A stretch of DNA of 12,131 bases from CAG-611 sp964487215. Lineage in GTDB: Bacteria > Bacillota_I > Bacilli_A > RF39 > UBA660. Below, one piece after another: positions 1 to 5,992 of the stretch. The position numbers and the translations under genes were made by a program. The stretch lies in the NCBI GenBank assembly GCA_964487215.1, contig CAZAPU010000022.1, forward strand, positions 1-12,131, read 5' to 3'. Position 1 is the first letter of the stretch, and every line of letters begins with the position of its first letter. The notes beneath the pieces are model-generated. The model saw only the letters and a program-made list of their open reading frames with translations, had not been told where the DNA came from and made no database searches.

Positions 1-53
1 TAGAACTTTCCCCATATGATTTAAAACATGGGCGAATAACCTATAGGAAGTAG
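1..53 (+). CDS. infA: Translation initiation factor IF-1, C-terminal end (partial)
   Basis: Reading from position 3, the first bases encode ELSPYDLKHGRITYRK followed by TAG at 51-53. This matches the conserved C-terminus of bacterial IF-1 (the family ends in a ELSPYDL...GRITYR-type sequence), the small OB-fold protein that binds the ribosomal A site during initiation. Only about 17 codons are in the window; the rest lies upstream. Its TAG stop is part of the TAGGAGGA Shine-Dalgarno of rpmJ, so the two are tightly coupled. The order infA-rpmJ-rpsM-rpsK-rpoA-rplQ is the standard Gram-positive order, which supports the call despite the short fragment. Confidence 0.9.
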   Translation, partial: ELSPYDLKHGRITYRK

Positions 54-66
54 GAGGAAAAATAAT

Positions 67-180
67 ATGAAAGTAAAACCATCAGTAAAAAAGATTTGTG
101 CAAAATGCAAAATAATTAAACGTAATGGAAAAATAATGGTAATTTGTGAAAATCCAAAACACAAACAAACTCAAGGTTAA
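67..180 (+). CDS. rpmJ: 50S ribosomal protein L36 (bL36)
   Basis: A 37-residue protein starting MKVKPSVKKICAKCKIIKRN, the normal length and sequence of bL36, the smallest protein of the large ribosomal subunit. The zinc-ribbon ligands are all present: Cys11, Cys14, Cys27 and His32. It is therefore the zinc-binding (C+) form and not the zinc-independent paralogue that some bacteria induce on zinc starvation. The ATG at 67 follows TAGGAGGA at 51-58, which overlaps the infA stop. It ends 14 bases before rpsM and is surely co-transcribed with it. Confidence 0.97.
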   Translation: MKVKPSVKKICAKCKIIKRNGKIMVICENPKHKQTQG

Positions 181-194
181 TAGGAGGTAAGAAT

Positions 195-566
195 ATGGCA
201 CGTATAAAAGGTGTAGAAATACCAAACGAAAAAAATATTAAAACATCATTGACATACATCTATGGAATTGGTCCAGTTACTGCAGAAAAAATAATTGCAG
301 CTACAAAAGTAGATGGACAAAAAAGAACAAAAGACCTAACTACTGATGAACTATCTGCAATTAGAGATGAAGTTAATAAGTTCGTTACTGAAGGAGATCT
401 TAGAAGAGAAGTTAATATGGCTATTAAAACTAAAATGGAAATAGGCTCATATCAAGGAATTCGTCATCGTAAAGGTTTACCAGTAAGAGGACAAAGAACT
501 AGTAGAAATTGTAGAACTCGTAAGGGTAAAGTTAAAAAAGTAGTAGCAAATAAGAAGAAAAACTAA
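195..566 (+). CDS. rpsM: 30S ribosomal protein S13 (uS13)
   Basis: A 123-residue protein, typical for S13, which sits in the head of the small subunit and contacts the P-site tRNA and the large subunit (inter-subunit bridges). Visible hallmarks are the N-terminal MARIKGVEIPNEK and YGIGPVTAEKII (helix-two-turn-helix type fold, residues ~22-34), RREVNMAIK around 70-78, and the basic tail with GIRHRKGLPVRGQRTSRNCR (~88-107) and a lysine-rich end. The start is fixed by TAGGAGGT at 181-188. It ends in tandem stops (TAATAA). It is the second complete gene of the ribosomal operon tail. Confidence 0.98.
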   Translation: MARIKGVEIPNEKNIKTSLTYIYGIGPVTAEKIIAATKVDGQKRTKDLTTDELSAIRDEVNKFVTEGDLRREVNMAIKTKMEIGSYQGIRHRKGLPVRGQRTSRNCRTRKGKVKKVVANKKKN

Positions 567-588
567 TAAAGGTTTAGGAGGTTAAACT

Positions 589-972
589 ATGGCTTATAAG
601 CAAAGAAAAAGAAAAGTTAAGAAAAATATTCCTGAAGGAATAGCACATATACATGCAACTTTTAATAACACAATTACAACTATTACAGATAAAGATGGAA
701 GTGTAGTAGCTTGGGCATCAAGTGGTGCAATTGGTTTTAAAGGTAGCAAAAAGTCAACTCCATTTGCTGCACAATTAGCAGCAGAAAAAGCTGGTAAAAT
801 GGCATATGATTTAGGAATGAGAAAAGTAGAAGTAGTCGTTAAAGGTGTAGGTCCAGGAAGAGAAACAGCAATAAGATCATTACAAACAGCAGGACTGGAA
901 GTAACAACAATTAGTGATGTTACTCCAATTCCACATAATGGATGTCGTCCACCAAAAAGACCAAGAAACTAA
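589..972 (+). CDS. rpsK: 30S ribosomal protein S11 (uS11)
   Basis: A 127-residue protein, the standard S11 length. S11 lies on the platform of the small subunit near the mRNA exit and the 3' end of 16S rRNA. Recognisable blocks are IAHIHATFNNTITTITD (~18-34), WASSGAIGFKGSKKSTPFAAQ (~42-62), the glycine-rich VVVKGVGPGRETAIRSLQ (~82-99) and the C-terminal DVTPIPHNGCRPPKRPR. It begins 22 bases after rpsM behind TAGGAGGT (575-582). It ends 17 bases before rpoA, whose Shine-Dalgarno follows directly. Confidence 0.98.
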   Translation: MAYKQRKRKVKKNIPEGIAHIHATFNNTITTITDKDGSVVAWASSGAIGFKGSKKSTPFAAQLAAEKAGKMAYDLGMRKVEVVVKGVGPGRETAIRSLQTAGLEVTTISDVTPIPHNGCRPPKRPRN

Positions 973-989
973 AAAAGGGAGGAAAAATC

Positions 990-1940
990 ATGATTCAATT
1001 TGAAAAACCAAATTATAAAATTACAGATTATGTAGAAAAAAATAATTACGGAAGATTTGAACTAGAACCATTAGAAAGAGGTTTTGGAACAACAATTGGT
1101 AATGCATTAAGAAGAGTAATGTTATCATCATTACCAGGGAGTGCAATAACTACAGTTAAAATAGATGGAATTCTTCATGAATTTCAAACTATTGAAGGAG
1201 TAGTAGAAGATGTTACAACTATCGTTTTAAATTTAAAAGGAGTTGTAATTAAAAAGTATTGTGAAGAAGAAAAGATAATTAGACTTGCAGCAGATAAAGA
1301 AGGAGTTATTACAGCAGGTGACTTTGAATGTGATGCAGATGTTGAAATAATTAATAAAGACCATGTTATTGCTACAATAGCAAAGGGTGGTAAATTAAAT
1401 ATGGAAATGACTGTTGGAACAGGTAGAGGATATGCAAGAGCTGAAGAAAATAAAAAACTTTTATCTGATAAAAAAGTTGGAGTTATTGCAATTGATTCTT
1501 TATATTCACCAATTGAAAGAGTATCTTATGAAGTTGAAGATGCTCGTGTAGGTCAAAGTGAAAATTACGATAAATTAATTATTGAAGTTTGGACTAATAG
1601 TTCAATTAAACCAGAAGAAGCTATATCTTTAGCTAGTAGAATTTTAATTGAACACTTAGAAGTAGTAGCAAGTATTGATAATATTGCTAATGTAACAGGA
1701 ATGATGATTGAAAAGGTTGAAGATCCAAAACAAAAAGCACTTGAAACACCAATTGAAGATTTAGATTTTTCAGTTCGTGCTTACAACTGCTTAAAAAGAG
1801 CGGGAATTCATACTTTACAAGATTTAGTTAATAAATCTGATGCTGATGTAATGAAAATCCGTAATTTAGGTAAAAAATCATTAAAAGAAGTATTAGATAA
1901 ATTAAAAGAATTAGACTTAACTTTAAGAGAAGATGACTAA
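990..1940 (+). CDS. rpoA: DNA-directed RNA polymerase subunit alpha
   Basis: Alpha subunit of RNA polymerase, 316 residues from ATG 990 (family usually ~310-330). The N-terminal domain (~1-230) nucleates the enzyme as a dimer; the GTTIGNALRRVMLSSLPG motif (~33-50) is the dimerisation helix. After a short linker comes the C-terminal domain (~250-316), which contacts UP elements and activators. Its SVRAYNCLKRAGI stretch holds the DNA-binding arginine, followed by the second helix-hairpin-helix (IRNLGKKSLKEV). I chose ATG 990 because GGGAGG lies 8-9 bases upstream. The frame stays open upstream to an ATG at 942 inside rpsK, but that adds a lysine-rich piece foreign to the family. Confidence 0.98.
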   Translation: MIQFEKPNYKITDYVEKNNYGRFELEPLERGFGTTIGNALRRVMLSSLPGSAITTVKIDGILHEFQTIEGVVEDVTTIVLNLKGVVIKKYCEEEKIIRLAADKEGVITAGDFECDADVEIINKDHVIATIAKGGKLNMEMTVGTGRGYARAEENKKLLSDKKVGVIAIDSLYSPIERVSYEVEDARVGQSENYDKLIIEVWTNSSIKPEEAISLASRILIEHLEVVASIDNIANVTGMMIEKVEDPKQKALETPIEDLDFSVRAYNCLKRAGIHTLQDLVNKSDADVMKIRNLGKKSLKEVLDKLKELDLTLREDD

Positions 1941-1957
1941 ATAGAGGAGGAAAAATT

Positions 1958-2302
1958 ATGGCATACAGAAAACTAGGTCGTGATAATAAACATAGAAGAA
2001 GCATGTTAGCAAATCTAACTATTGATGTTATCATGAATGAAAAAATTGAAACAACTGAAACAAGAGCAAAAGAAGTAAGATGTTTAGTTGATAAAATGAT
2101 TACTTATGGAAAGAATGGTTCTTTAGTTTCAAGAAGAAAAGCTTTAGCATTCTTAATGAATGATACAGAAGCAGTAAAAAAATTATTTGATGTTTTAGCA
2201 CCACAATATAAAGATCGTAATGGTGGATATACTAGAATATTAAAACTAGATGAAAGAAAAGGTGACGATGCATTAATCGTTATCCTAGAATTAGTAAAAT
2301 AA
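1958..2302 (+). CDS. rplQ: 50S ribosomal protein L17 (bL17)
   Basis: A 114-residue protein, slightly short but within the L17 range. L17 sits near the polypeptide exit tunnel of the large subunit. Conserved pieces are MAYRKLGRDNKHRRSMLANL (1-20), the ETTETRAKEVR block (~28-38) and the C-terminal DRNGGYTRILKL...GDDALIVILELV (~87-113). The start follows GAGGAGGA 17 bases after rpoA. It is the last gene of the operon: its stop runs directly into a hairpin shared with the convergent gene comEB. Confidence 0.97.
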   Translation: MAYRKLGRDNKHRRSMLANLTIDVIMNEKIETTETRAKEVRCLVDKMITYGKNGSLVSRRKALAFLMNDTEAVKKLFDVLAPQYKDRNGGYTRILKLDERKGDDALIVILELVK

Positions 2303-2328
2303 AAAACAAGTTTAACTTGTTTTTATTT
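2302..2328. terminator. Bidirectional intrinsic terminator (rplQ / comEB)
   Basis: AAAAACAAG (2302-2310) pairs perfectly with CTTGTTTTT (2316-2324) around a TTTAA loop. With its A-run on one side and T-run on the other it can act in both directions. It begins at the last base of the rplQ stop codon, and the comEB stop codon (2312-2314 on the minus strand) lies in the loop. Confidence 0.8.
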
Positions 2329-2818
2329 TGATTAAAATATCATGTTCTTTTTCTTTTGGATACTCTCTATAAACTACTCCACAAGTATCAAACATTTTCT
2401 TTGATGCAATAACACCATCTGTATTAGCATATTTGTCTCTTAAGTATATTACTTCAGATATACCAGATTGTATTATTTCTTTAGCACATTCGTTACATGG
2501 AAATAAATCTACATACAATTTTGATCCTTCTAAATCTTTTTTATTTCCACGATAATTTAATATAGCATTTCTTTCGGCATGCACCACATATAAATACTTT
2601 GTTTCTAATGGATTTCCTTCTCTATCCCAAGGAAATGCATCATCATCAAAATTATTTGGTGTTCCATTGTAACCTATAGATAAAATTCTATTATTTTTAT
2701 CAACTATACATGCACCAACTTGAGTTGAGGGATCTTTACTTCTCATAGCAGATAGTACTGCAATTGCCATAAAGTATTCATCCCAACTTATATAATCATC
2801 TCTTTTTTTACTACTCAT
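2312..2818 (-). CDS. comEB: dCMP deaminase (ComE operon protein 2 type)
   Basis: A 168-residue zinc-dependent deaminase. dCMP deaminase converts dCMP to dUMP, feeding thymidylate synthesis in the cytoplasm. The zinc site is clear: HAERNAI with His80 and catalytic Glu82, then PCNEC with Cys108 and Cys111. The N-terminal WDEYFMAIAVLSAMRSKDPSTQVGA block (~12-36) and YNGTP (50-54) are typical of the dCMP deaminase branch rather than of cytidine or tRNA-adenosine deaminases. The start has GGAGGTTT just upstream on the minus strand. It is a single-gene unit, convergent with rplQ and divergent from the deoxyribosyltransferase-like gene. The name comEB comes from the Bacillus competence operon; here no competence genes are near, so a nucleotide-metabolism role is the simple reading. 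Confidence 0.93.
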   Translation of the reverse strand: MSSKKRDDYISWDEYFMAIAVLSAMRSKDPSTQVGACIVDKNNRILSIGYNGTPNNFDDDAFPWDREGNPLETKYLYVVHAERNAILNYRGNKKDLEGSKLYVDLFPCNECAKEIIQSGISEVIYLRDKYANTDGVIASKKMFDTCGVVYREYPKEKEHDILIKIKTS

Positions 2819-2837
2819 AAAACCTCCATTTATGTAT

Positions 2838-2866
2838 ATTATACAAAAATATTAATTAATTTACAA
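2838..2866 (-). promoter_or_regulatory. Sigma-A promoter of comEB
   Basis: On the minus strand, TTGTAA (2861-2866) and TATAAT (2838-2843) are separated by exactly 17 bases. The -10 box is about 20 bases upstream of the comEB start and its GGAGG site. Its -35 box overlaps that of the opposite promoter. Confidence 0.7.
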
Positions 2867-2888
2867 TATACTTTTAATGTGATATTAT
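2860..2888 (+). promoter_or_regulatory. Sigma-A promoter of the deoxyribosyltransferase-like gene
   Basis: TTTACA (2860-2865), a 17-base spacer, then TATTAT (2883-2888), followed by TAGGAGG and the ATG at 2907. The leader would be very short, about 12 bases. Confidence 0.68.
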
Positions 2889-2906
2889 TTTAGTAGGAGG
2901 TTTTGT

Positions 2907-3587
2907 ATGGAAAGTTTAGAAGAAAAGCTTATTAATGAAGATCCAGTATACTGTTATGTAAACAATATTACAAGTGATGATAAAGATTTATGTATTAATT
3001 TTGATTCAACTAGAAAGAATCATTTATTTACTCTAGGTTTAGCATTTGCTAGCGAGAAAAGGGTTTCTAAAATTAATTTAGAGGAATTAAAAGTTGATGG
3101 TCCTAAATCTTTTGATAAGATGTTATATATTTGGTGGAAAAACGGTTTAAAACCATTTTTTACTAACTTTAATCATGAAGATCATGCATTTTTAATTTGT
3201 CCTGTAAGAATGGCAGATGAACAAACAAAAGAAAAACTATTTGAAACAGTGAGTAATATGGAAAAGGATGGAATGAAAATACATTATCCTGCAAGAGATA
3301 CTAATCAAAATGATAGTTATGGTTATAGAATATGTTTAGATAATGCTAATGCGATTAGTGATGCAAAAAATGTTTTTATTTATTACAATCGAAATAGTGT
3401 TGGTAGCTTATTTGATTTGGGTGTTGCATATTATTTTCAAATGAAATATCCAGATAGAACAATTAAAGTTTTAAATGAAGATCAAATACAATTAGATCCA
3501 AATGATTTTGGAGATAAAATAATATTAAGTATGTTAAATATGCAAAAAATGTATAGAGAACAAAATAATACAAGAAAAAGAAGTTAA
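2907..3587 (+). CDS. Nucleoside 2-deoxyribosyltransferase-like protein
   Basis: A 226-residue protein. Residues ~93-190 look like the Rossmann-like core of nucleoside 2-deoxyribosyltransferase relatives: an N-terminal strand FLICPVR (95-101), the loop HYPARDTNQND (126-136), a helix with ICLDNANAISDAKN, and GSLFDLGVAYYF (166-177). The last block corresponds to the family's G-T-x-F-E-L-G motif, whose Glu is the nucleophile; here it is Asp170. True family enzymes swap or hydrolyse nucleobases on deoxyribose; whether this one does is inference. The first ~90 residues carry INFDSTRKNHLFTLGLAFAS, which resembles the core's own LFDLG block. The gene stands next to dCMP deaminase on an overlapping divergent promoter, which fits nucleotide metabolism. 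The ATG at 2907 follows TAGGAGG. The fold call is fairly safe; the substrate is unknown. Confidence 0.65.
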   Translation: MESLEEKLINEDPVYCYVNNITSDDKDLCINFDSTRKNHLFTLGLAFASEKRVSKINLEELKVDGPKSFDKMLYIWWKNGLKPFFTNFNHEDHAFLICPVRMADEQTKEKLFETVSNMEKDGMKIHYPARDTNQNDSYGYRICLDNANAISDAKNVFIYYNRNSVGSLFDLGVAYYFQMKYPDRTIKVLNEDQIQLDPNDFGDKIILSMLNMQKMYREQNNTRKRS

Positions 3588-3615
3588 TTAACATCTTTTT
3601 TTTATTAATAAAAAA

Positions 3616-3624
3616 TGTTATAAT
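3616..3624 (+). promoter_or_regulatory. Extended -10 promoter of the SDR gene
   Basis: TGTTATAAT is an extended -10 (TGn plus TATAAT). The -35 region is only a T-run. The start point would fall near 3631, right at the GGGAG site, so the leader is very short. The upstream gene may also read through, since no good terminator separates them. Confidence 0.5.
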
Positions 3625-3643
3625 CTATTTGGGAGTTGGTAAA

Positions 3644-4405
3644 ATGAAAGCTTTAGTAACAGGTGCTTCTTCTGGAATTGGTAAAGAAATGGCTATTTAT
3701 TTGAGTGAACTTGGATGTGAATTAATTTTAGTAGCTAGAGATAAAGAAAAATTAGAAGAAGTACAAAATAAATTAAAAACTAAATCCAAAATAGTAGTGA
3801 TTGATTTAGCAAATGAAAAGAAAATTAAAGATTTATATATGATTGTAAAAAATGAAAATATAGATATTTTAATTAATAATGCTGGATTTGGACTTTTTGG
3901 AGATTATGATAGTGTAGATTTATTAACTGAGTTAGAAATGATAGATGTAAATGTTAAAGCCGTCCATATCCTTACTAGAATGTTTTTGAGAGATATGAAT
4001 AAAAGAGGTACAGGTTATATTATGAATGTTGCTTCATCAGCAGGATTATTAAAAGGTGGACCACTTATGAGTACATATTATGCAACAAAAAGTTATGTAG
4101 TAAGTTTTACCTTAGCAATTTATGAAGAACTTAGAAGAAAAAAATCTAATGTAACAATTTCTGCTTTATGTCCTGGACCAGTAAGTACTAATTTCAATAA
4201 TGTAGCAGGTGTGAAATTTAATTTAAAATCATTAAGTGCAAAATCAGTAGCAAGATATGGAATTAATGCTATGTTGAAAGATAAAAAATTAGTTATTGTA
4301 CCAGGATTTACAACAAGAATGGGAATATTCTTTTCAAGATTTTTATCAACCAAGAGTTTATTAAAAATAACATATAATATACAAGAAAAGAAATCTAAAA
4401 GATAG
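3644..4405 (+). CDS. Short-chain dehydrogenase/reductase (classical SDR)
   Basis: A 253-residue NAD(P)-dependent oxidoreductase of the classical SDR family. Seen: the dinucleotide-binding TGASSGIG (6-13), VARDKEKLEEV after the second strand (~30-40, with a basic residue there often meaning NADP preference), INNAG (~77-81), the serine in NVASSAG (Ser131/132), and the catalytic pair Tyr145 and Lys149 in YYATK. CPGPVSTNF follows, as usual. This makes it similar to the YqjQ/DltE-like oxidoreductases of Bacilli, with no assignable substrate. ATG 3644 is preferred over an in-frame TTG at 3629 because GGGAG (3631-3635) is properly spaced for it. The C-terminus is basic (KKSKR) and its codons form the left arm of a terminator. 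Its neighbours give no pathway. Confidence 0.88.
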   Translation: MKALVTGASSGIGKEMAIYLSELGCELILVARDKEKLEEVQNKLKTKSKIVVIDLANEKKIKDLYMIVKNENIDILINNAGFGLFGDYDSVDLLTELEMIDVNVKAVHILTRMFLRDMNKRGTGYIMNVASSAGLLKGGPLMSTYYATKSYVVSFTLAIYEELRRKKSNVTISALCPGPVSTNFNNVAGVKFNLKSLSAKSVARYGINAMLKDKKLVIVPGFTTRMGIFFSRFLSTKSLLKITYNIQEKKSKR

Positions 4406-4416
4406 ATTTCTTTTTT
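4386..4416 (+). terminator. Intrinsic terminator after the SDR gene
   Basis: AAAAGAAATCT (4386-4396) pairs perfectly with AGATTTCTTTT (4404-4414) around a 7-base loop and ends in a T-run. The left arm is the last codons of the SDR gene and the stop codon overlaps the right arm. It lies only 12 bases before the truA start. Confidence 0.75.
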
Positions 4417-4428
4417 AAAGGAGTAATT

Positions 4429-5160
4429 ATGAGATATAAAATGACATTTTCTTATGATGGTAGTTGTTTTAAAGGCCTTCAAAGACAAAACAACTTAAAA
4501 ACTGTTCAAGGTGAAATAGAAAAAATTTTATCAAAAATAGATGAACAAAAAGTTGATATTACTTGCTGTGGTAGGACTGATACAGGTGTTCATGCTATTA
4601 ATACAGTAGCACATTTTGATTTAGTGAAAAATATAAAAATTTATAATTTAATTAAGCATTTAAATTCTAATTTAAATGGAGAAATATATGTTAAAAGTAT
4701 TGAAACTGTAGATAATGAGTTCCATGCTAGATACGATTGTATAGAAAAAGAATATAGATATTATATTAATGTTGGTGAATATAATTTATTTAAAAGAAAT
4801 TATATTTTTCAATATAATAAAAAATTAGATGTTAATAAAATGAAAGAAGCATTGAAATATTTATTAGGTGAATGGGATTTTAGATCTTTTTGCTCAGATG
4901 AAAAAGAAAAAGAAAATTGTGTTAGAATCATTAACTCTATAAAAGTATTAAATGAAAACAATATTATAGAAATAAGAATAGCTGGTAATGGTTTTTTAAA
5001 GCACATGATTAGAAATATTATTGGTGTTCTTATCGAAATAGGATCTGATAAAAAAGATGTCTCATATATGAAAGAAATACTTGATAGAAAGAGTAGAGAA
5101 AAACTTCCTAAGCCAGTACCCAGTTGTGGTTTATATTTATATAATGTTAAATACAAATAA
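4429..5160 (+). CDS. truA: tRNA pseudouridine(38-40) synthase TruA
   Basis: A 243-residue enzyme that isomerises uridines 38-40 in the anticodon arm of many tRNAs to pseudouridine. The family length is ~245-270. Hallmarks are MTFSYDGSCFKGLQRQ (5-20), the catalytic aspartate Asp51 in GRTDTGVHA (the usual form is RTDAGVHA; Ala is Thr here), the FHARYDCIEKEYRYYI block (~100-115), GEWDFRSFC, and the C-terminal GNGFLKHMIRNIIGVLIEIG motif (~186-205). AAAGGAG (4417-4423) fixes the start. In many Firmicutes truA follows the alpha operon and the ECF transporter genes; here it is still nearby, but other genes intervene. A terminator hairpin sits directly upstream, so how it is transcribed is unclear. 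Confidence 0.95.
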   Translation: MRYKMTFSYDGSCFKGLQRQNNLKTVQGEIEKILSKIDEQKVDITCCGRTDTGVHAINTVAHFDLVKNIKIYNLIKHLNSNLNGEIYVKSIETVDNEFHARYDCIEKEYRYYINVGEYNLFKRNYIFQYNKKLDVNKMKEALKYLLGEWDFRSFCSDEKEKENCVRIINSIKVLNENNIIEIRIAGNGFLKHMIRNIIGVLIEIGSDKKDVSYMKEILDRKSREKLPKPVPSCGLYLYNVKYK

Positions 5161-5188
5161 AAAAACACTTTCGTGTTTTTATTTTTTT
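5161..5188. terminator. Bidirectional intrinsic terminator (truA / aspartate kinase)
   Basis: AAAAACAC (5161-5168) pairs with GTGTTTTT (5173-5180) around a TTTC loop, followed by A and a seven-base T-run. Upstream A-rich sequence gives the T-run for the other direction. The minus-strand stop codon (5179-5181) overlaps the end of the right arm. Confidence 0.82.
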
Positions 5189-5925
5189 ATAATAGTACCA
5201 TTCTTATTTCCAAATAAATTTTTAATATGTATTGGTATATTCTTATTTTTTGCAAATGGAATCGCTTTTGCATGAATTACTTTTGCACCACTATTTGCTA
5301 TATCCAATGCTTCATCATAAGTTAAATATGATATTAATTGAACATTATTATCTTCTTTTGGATCTCCAGTCATTATACCATCAACATCTTTATATATTTC
5401 AATTCTATCTGCTTTTAAGTATGCACCAAGAATAGTAGCTGTTGTATCACTACCACCTCTTCCTAAAGTAGAAATAAATCCATCTTTAGTTATTCCTTGG
5501 AAACCAGCTACAACAGGTACTTTATTATCTTTTACTAATTTCATTATTATTTTATCATTAAATTTTTCTATATCAGCATTTCCAAAATTATTATTAGTTA
5601 TAATGCCTGCTTGCCAACCAGTTAATGGAATCGCATCAATGCCATTGTTGCAAAAGAAAGCAGTCATTATTACTGTACTAATAGTTTCACCACAACTTGT
5701 TAATAAATCGCTAGCTAAAGGATTATTAACATTAAAATTATTATCATTAATTAATGATATAAGAGTATCAGTTGCATATGGTTCAGTAAACCTACCAATA
5801 GCAGAAACAACAACAACAGGTGTTTCGCCTCTTTTAATAGTTTCTTTTACTAATTTTAAAATTCTTTCTTTTTTTTCAATAGAAGTTAAGGAAGTTCCAC
5901 CAAATTTTAATATAACTATTTTCAT
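5179..5925 (-). CDS. lysC: Aspartate kinase, catalytic domain only (DapG-like, no ACT domains)
   Basis: A 248-residue amino acid kinase that phosphorylates L-aspartate to aspartyl phosphate, the first step toward diaminopimelate/lysine, threonine and methionine. Seen: KFGGTS (7-12), SAIGR...PYATD (41-53), SCGE (77-80), LTGWQAGIITN (101-111), GRGGSD (155-160), DVDGIMTGDP (180-189) and GAKVIH (213-218). The PYATD and LTGxQAG stretches are closest, from memory, to the Bacillus diaminopimelate-sensitive enzyme DapG. Aspartate kinases normally have ~400 residues with two C-terminal ACT domains for feedback control; this one stops cleanly after the kinase fold (NKNGTIIKK). The stop is in a terminator and the DNA beyond is truA, so no ACT remnant follows. 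It stands alone, with no other lysine-pathway gene near. GGAG precedes the ATG. Confidence 0.9.
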   Translation of the reverse strand: MKIVILKFGGTSLTSIEKKERILKLVKETIKRGETPVVVVSAIGRFTEPYATDTLISLINDNNFNVNNPLASDLLTSCGETISTVIMTAFFCNNGIDAIPLTGWQAGIITNNNFGNADIEKFNDKIIMKLVKDNKVPVVAGFQGITKDGFISTLGRGGSDTTATILGAYLKADRIEIYKDVDGIMTGDPKEDNNVQLISYLTYDEALDIANSGAKVIHAKAIPFAKNKNIPIHIKNLFGNKNGTIIKK

Positions 5926-5961
5926 AATTTTTCTCCATCTACTTTTAAGTATTACTATTTT

Positions 5962-5990
5962 ATTATAAATTAACTAAAGTAATATGTCAA
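5962..5990 (-). promoter_or_regulatory. Consensus sigma-A promoter of the aspartate kinase gene
   Basis: On the minus strand TTGACA (5985-5990), 17-base spacer, TATAAT (5962-5967): a perfect match to both hexamers with ideal spacing. The -35 box begins 2 bases after the stop codon of the upstream membrane-protein gene. The leader of about 30 bases holds no visible riboswitch or attenuator. Confidence 0.85.
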
Positions 5991-5992
5991 TT

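Noticed and set aside
942..989. Upstream in-frame ATG for rpoA inside rpsK
   Set aside because: It adds 16 lysine-rich residues not found in alpha subunits, overlaps rpsK by 31 bases, and the good GGGAGG site serves ATG 990.
3590..3619. Hairpin after the deoxyribosyltransferase-like gene (AACAT ... ATGTT with T/A runs) as a terminator
   Set aside because: It is nearly all A-T pairs with a bulge, has no T-run after it, and overlaps the extended -10 of the next gene.
3629..3643. TTG start for the SDR gene
   Set aside because: It would include the GGGAG ribosome-binding site within the coding region and has none of its own; ATG 3644 starts exactly at the SDR first strand.
4120..4488. Minus-strand reading frame of 122 codons across the SDR/truA junction
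   Set aside because: It is antisense to two well-supported genes, has no family motif, and runs through the terminator; an AT-rich shadow frame.
4809..5168. Minus-strand frame of 119 codons opposite truA, checked as a possible detached ACT domain of the aspartate kinase
   Set aside because: It is directly antisense to conserved truA motifs and shows no ACT-like sequence.
5232..5968. Plus-strand frames opposite the aspartate kinase gene
   Set aside because: No ribosome-binding site and no recognisable motif; their sequence is the mirror of the conserved kinase blocks.
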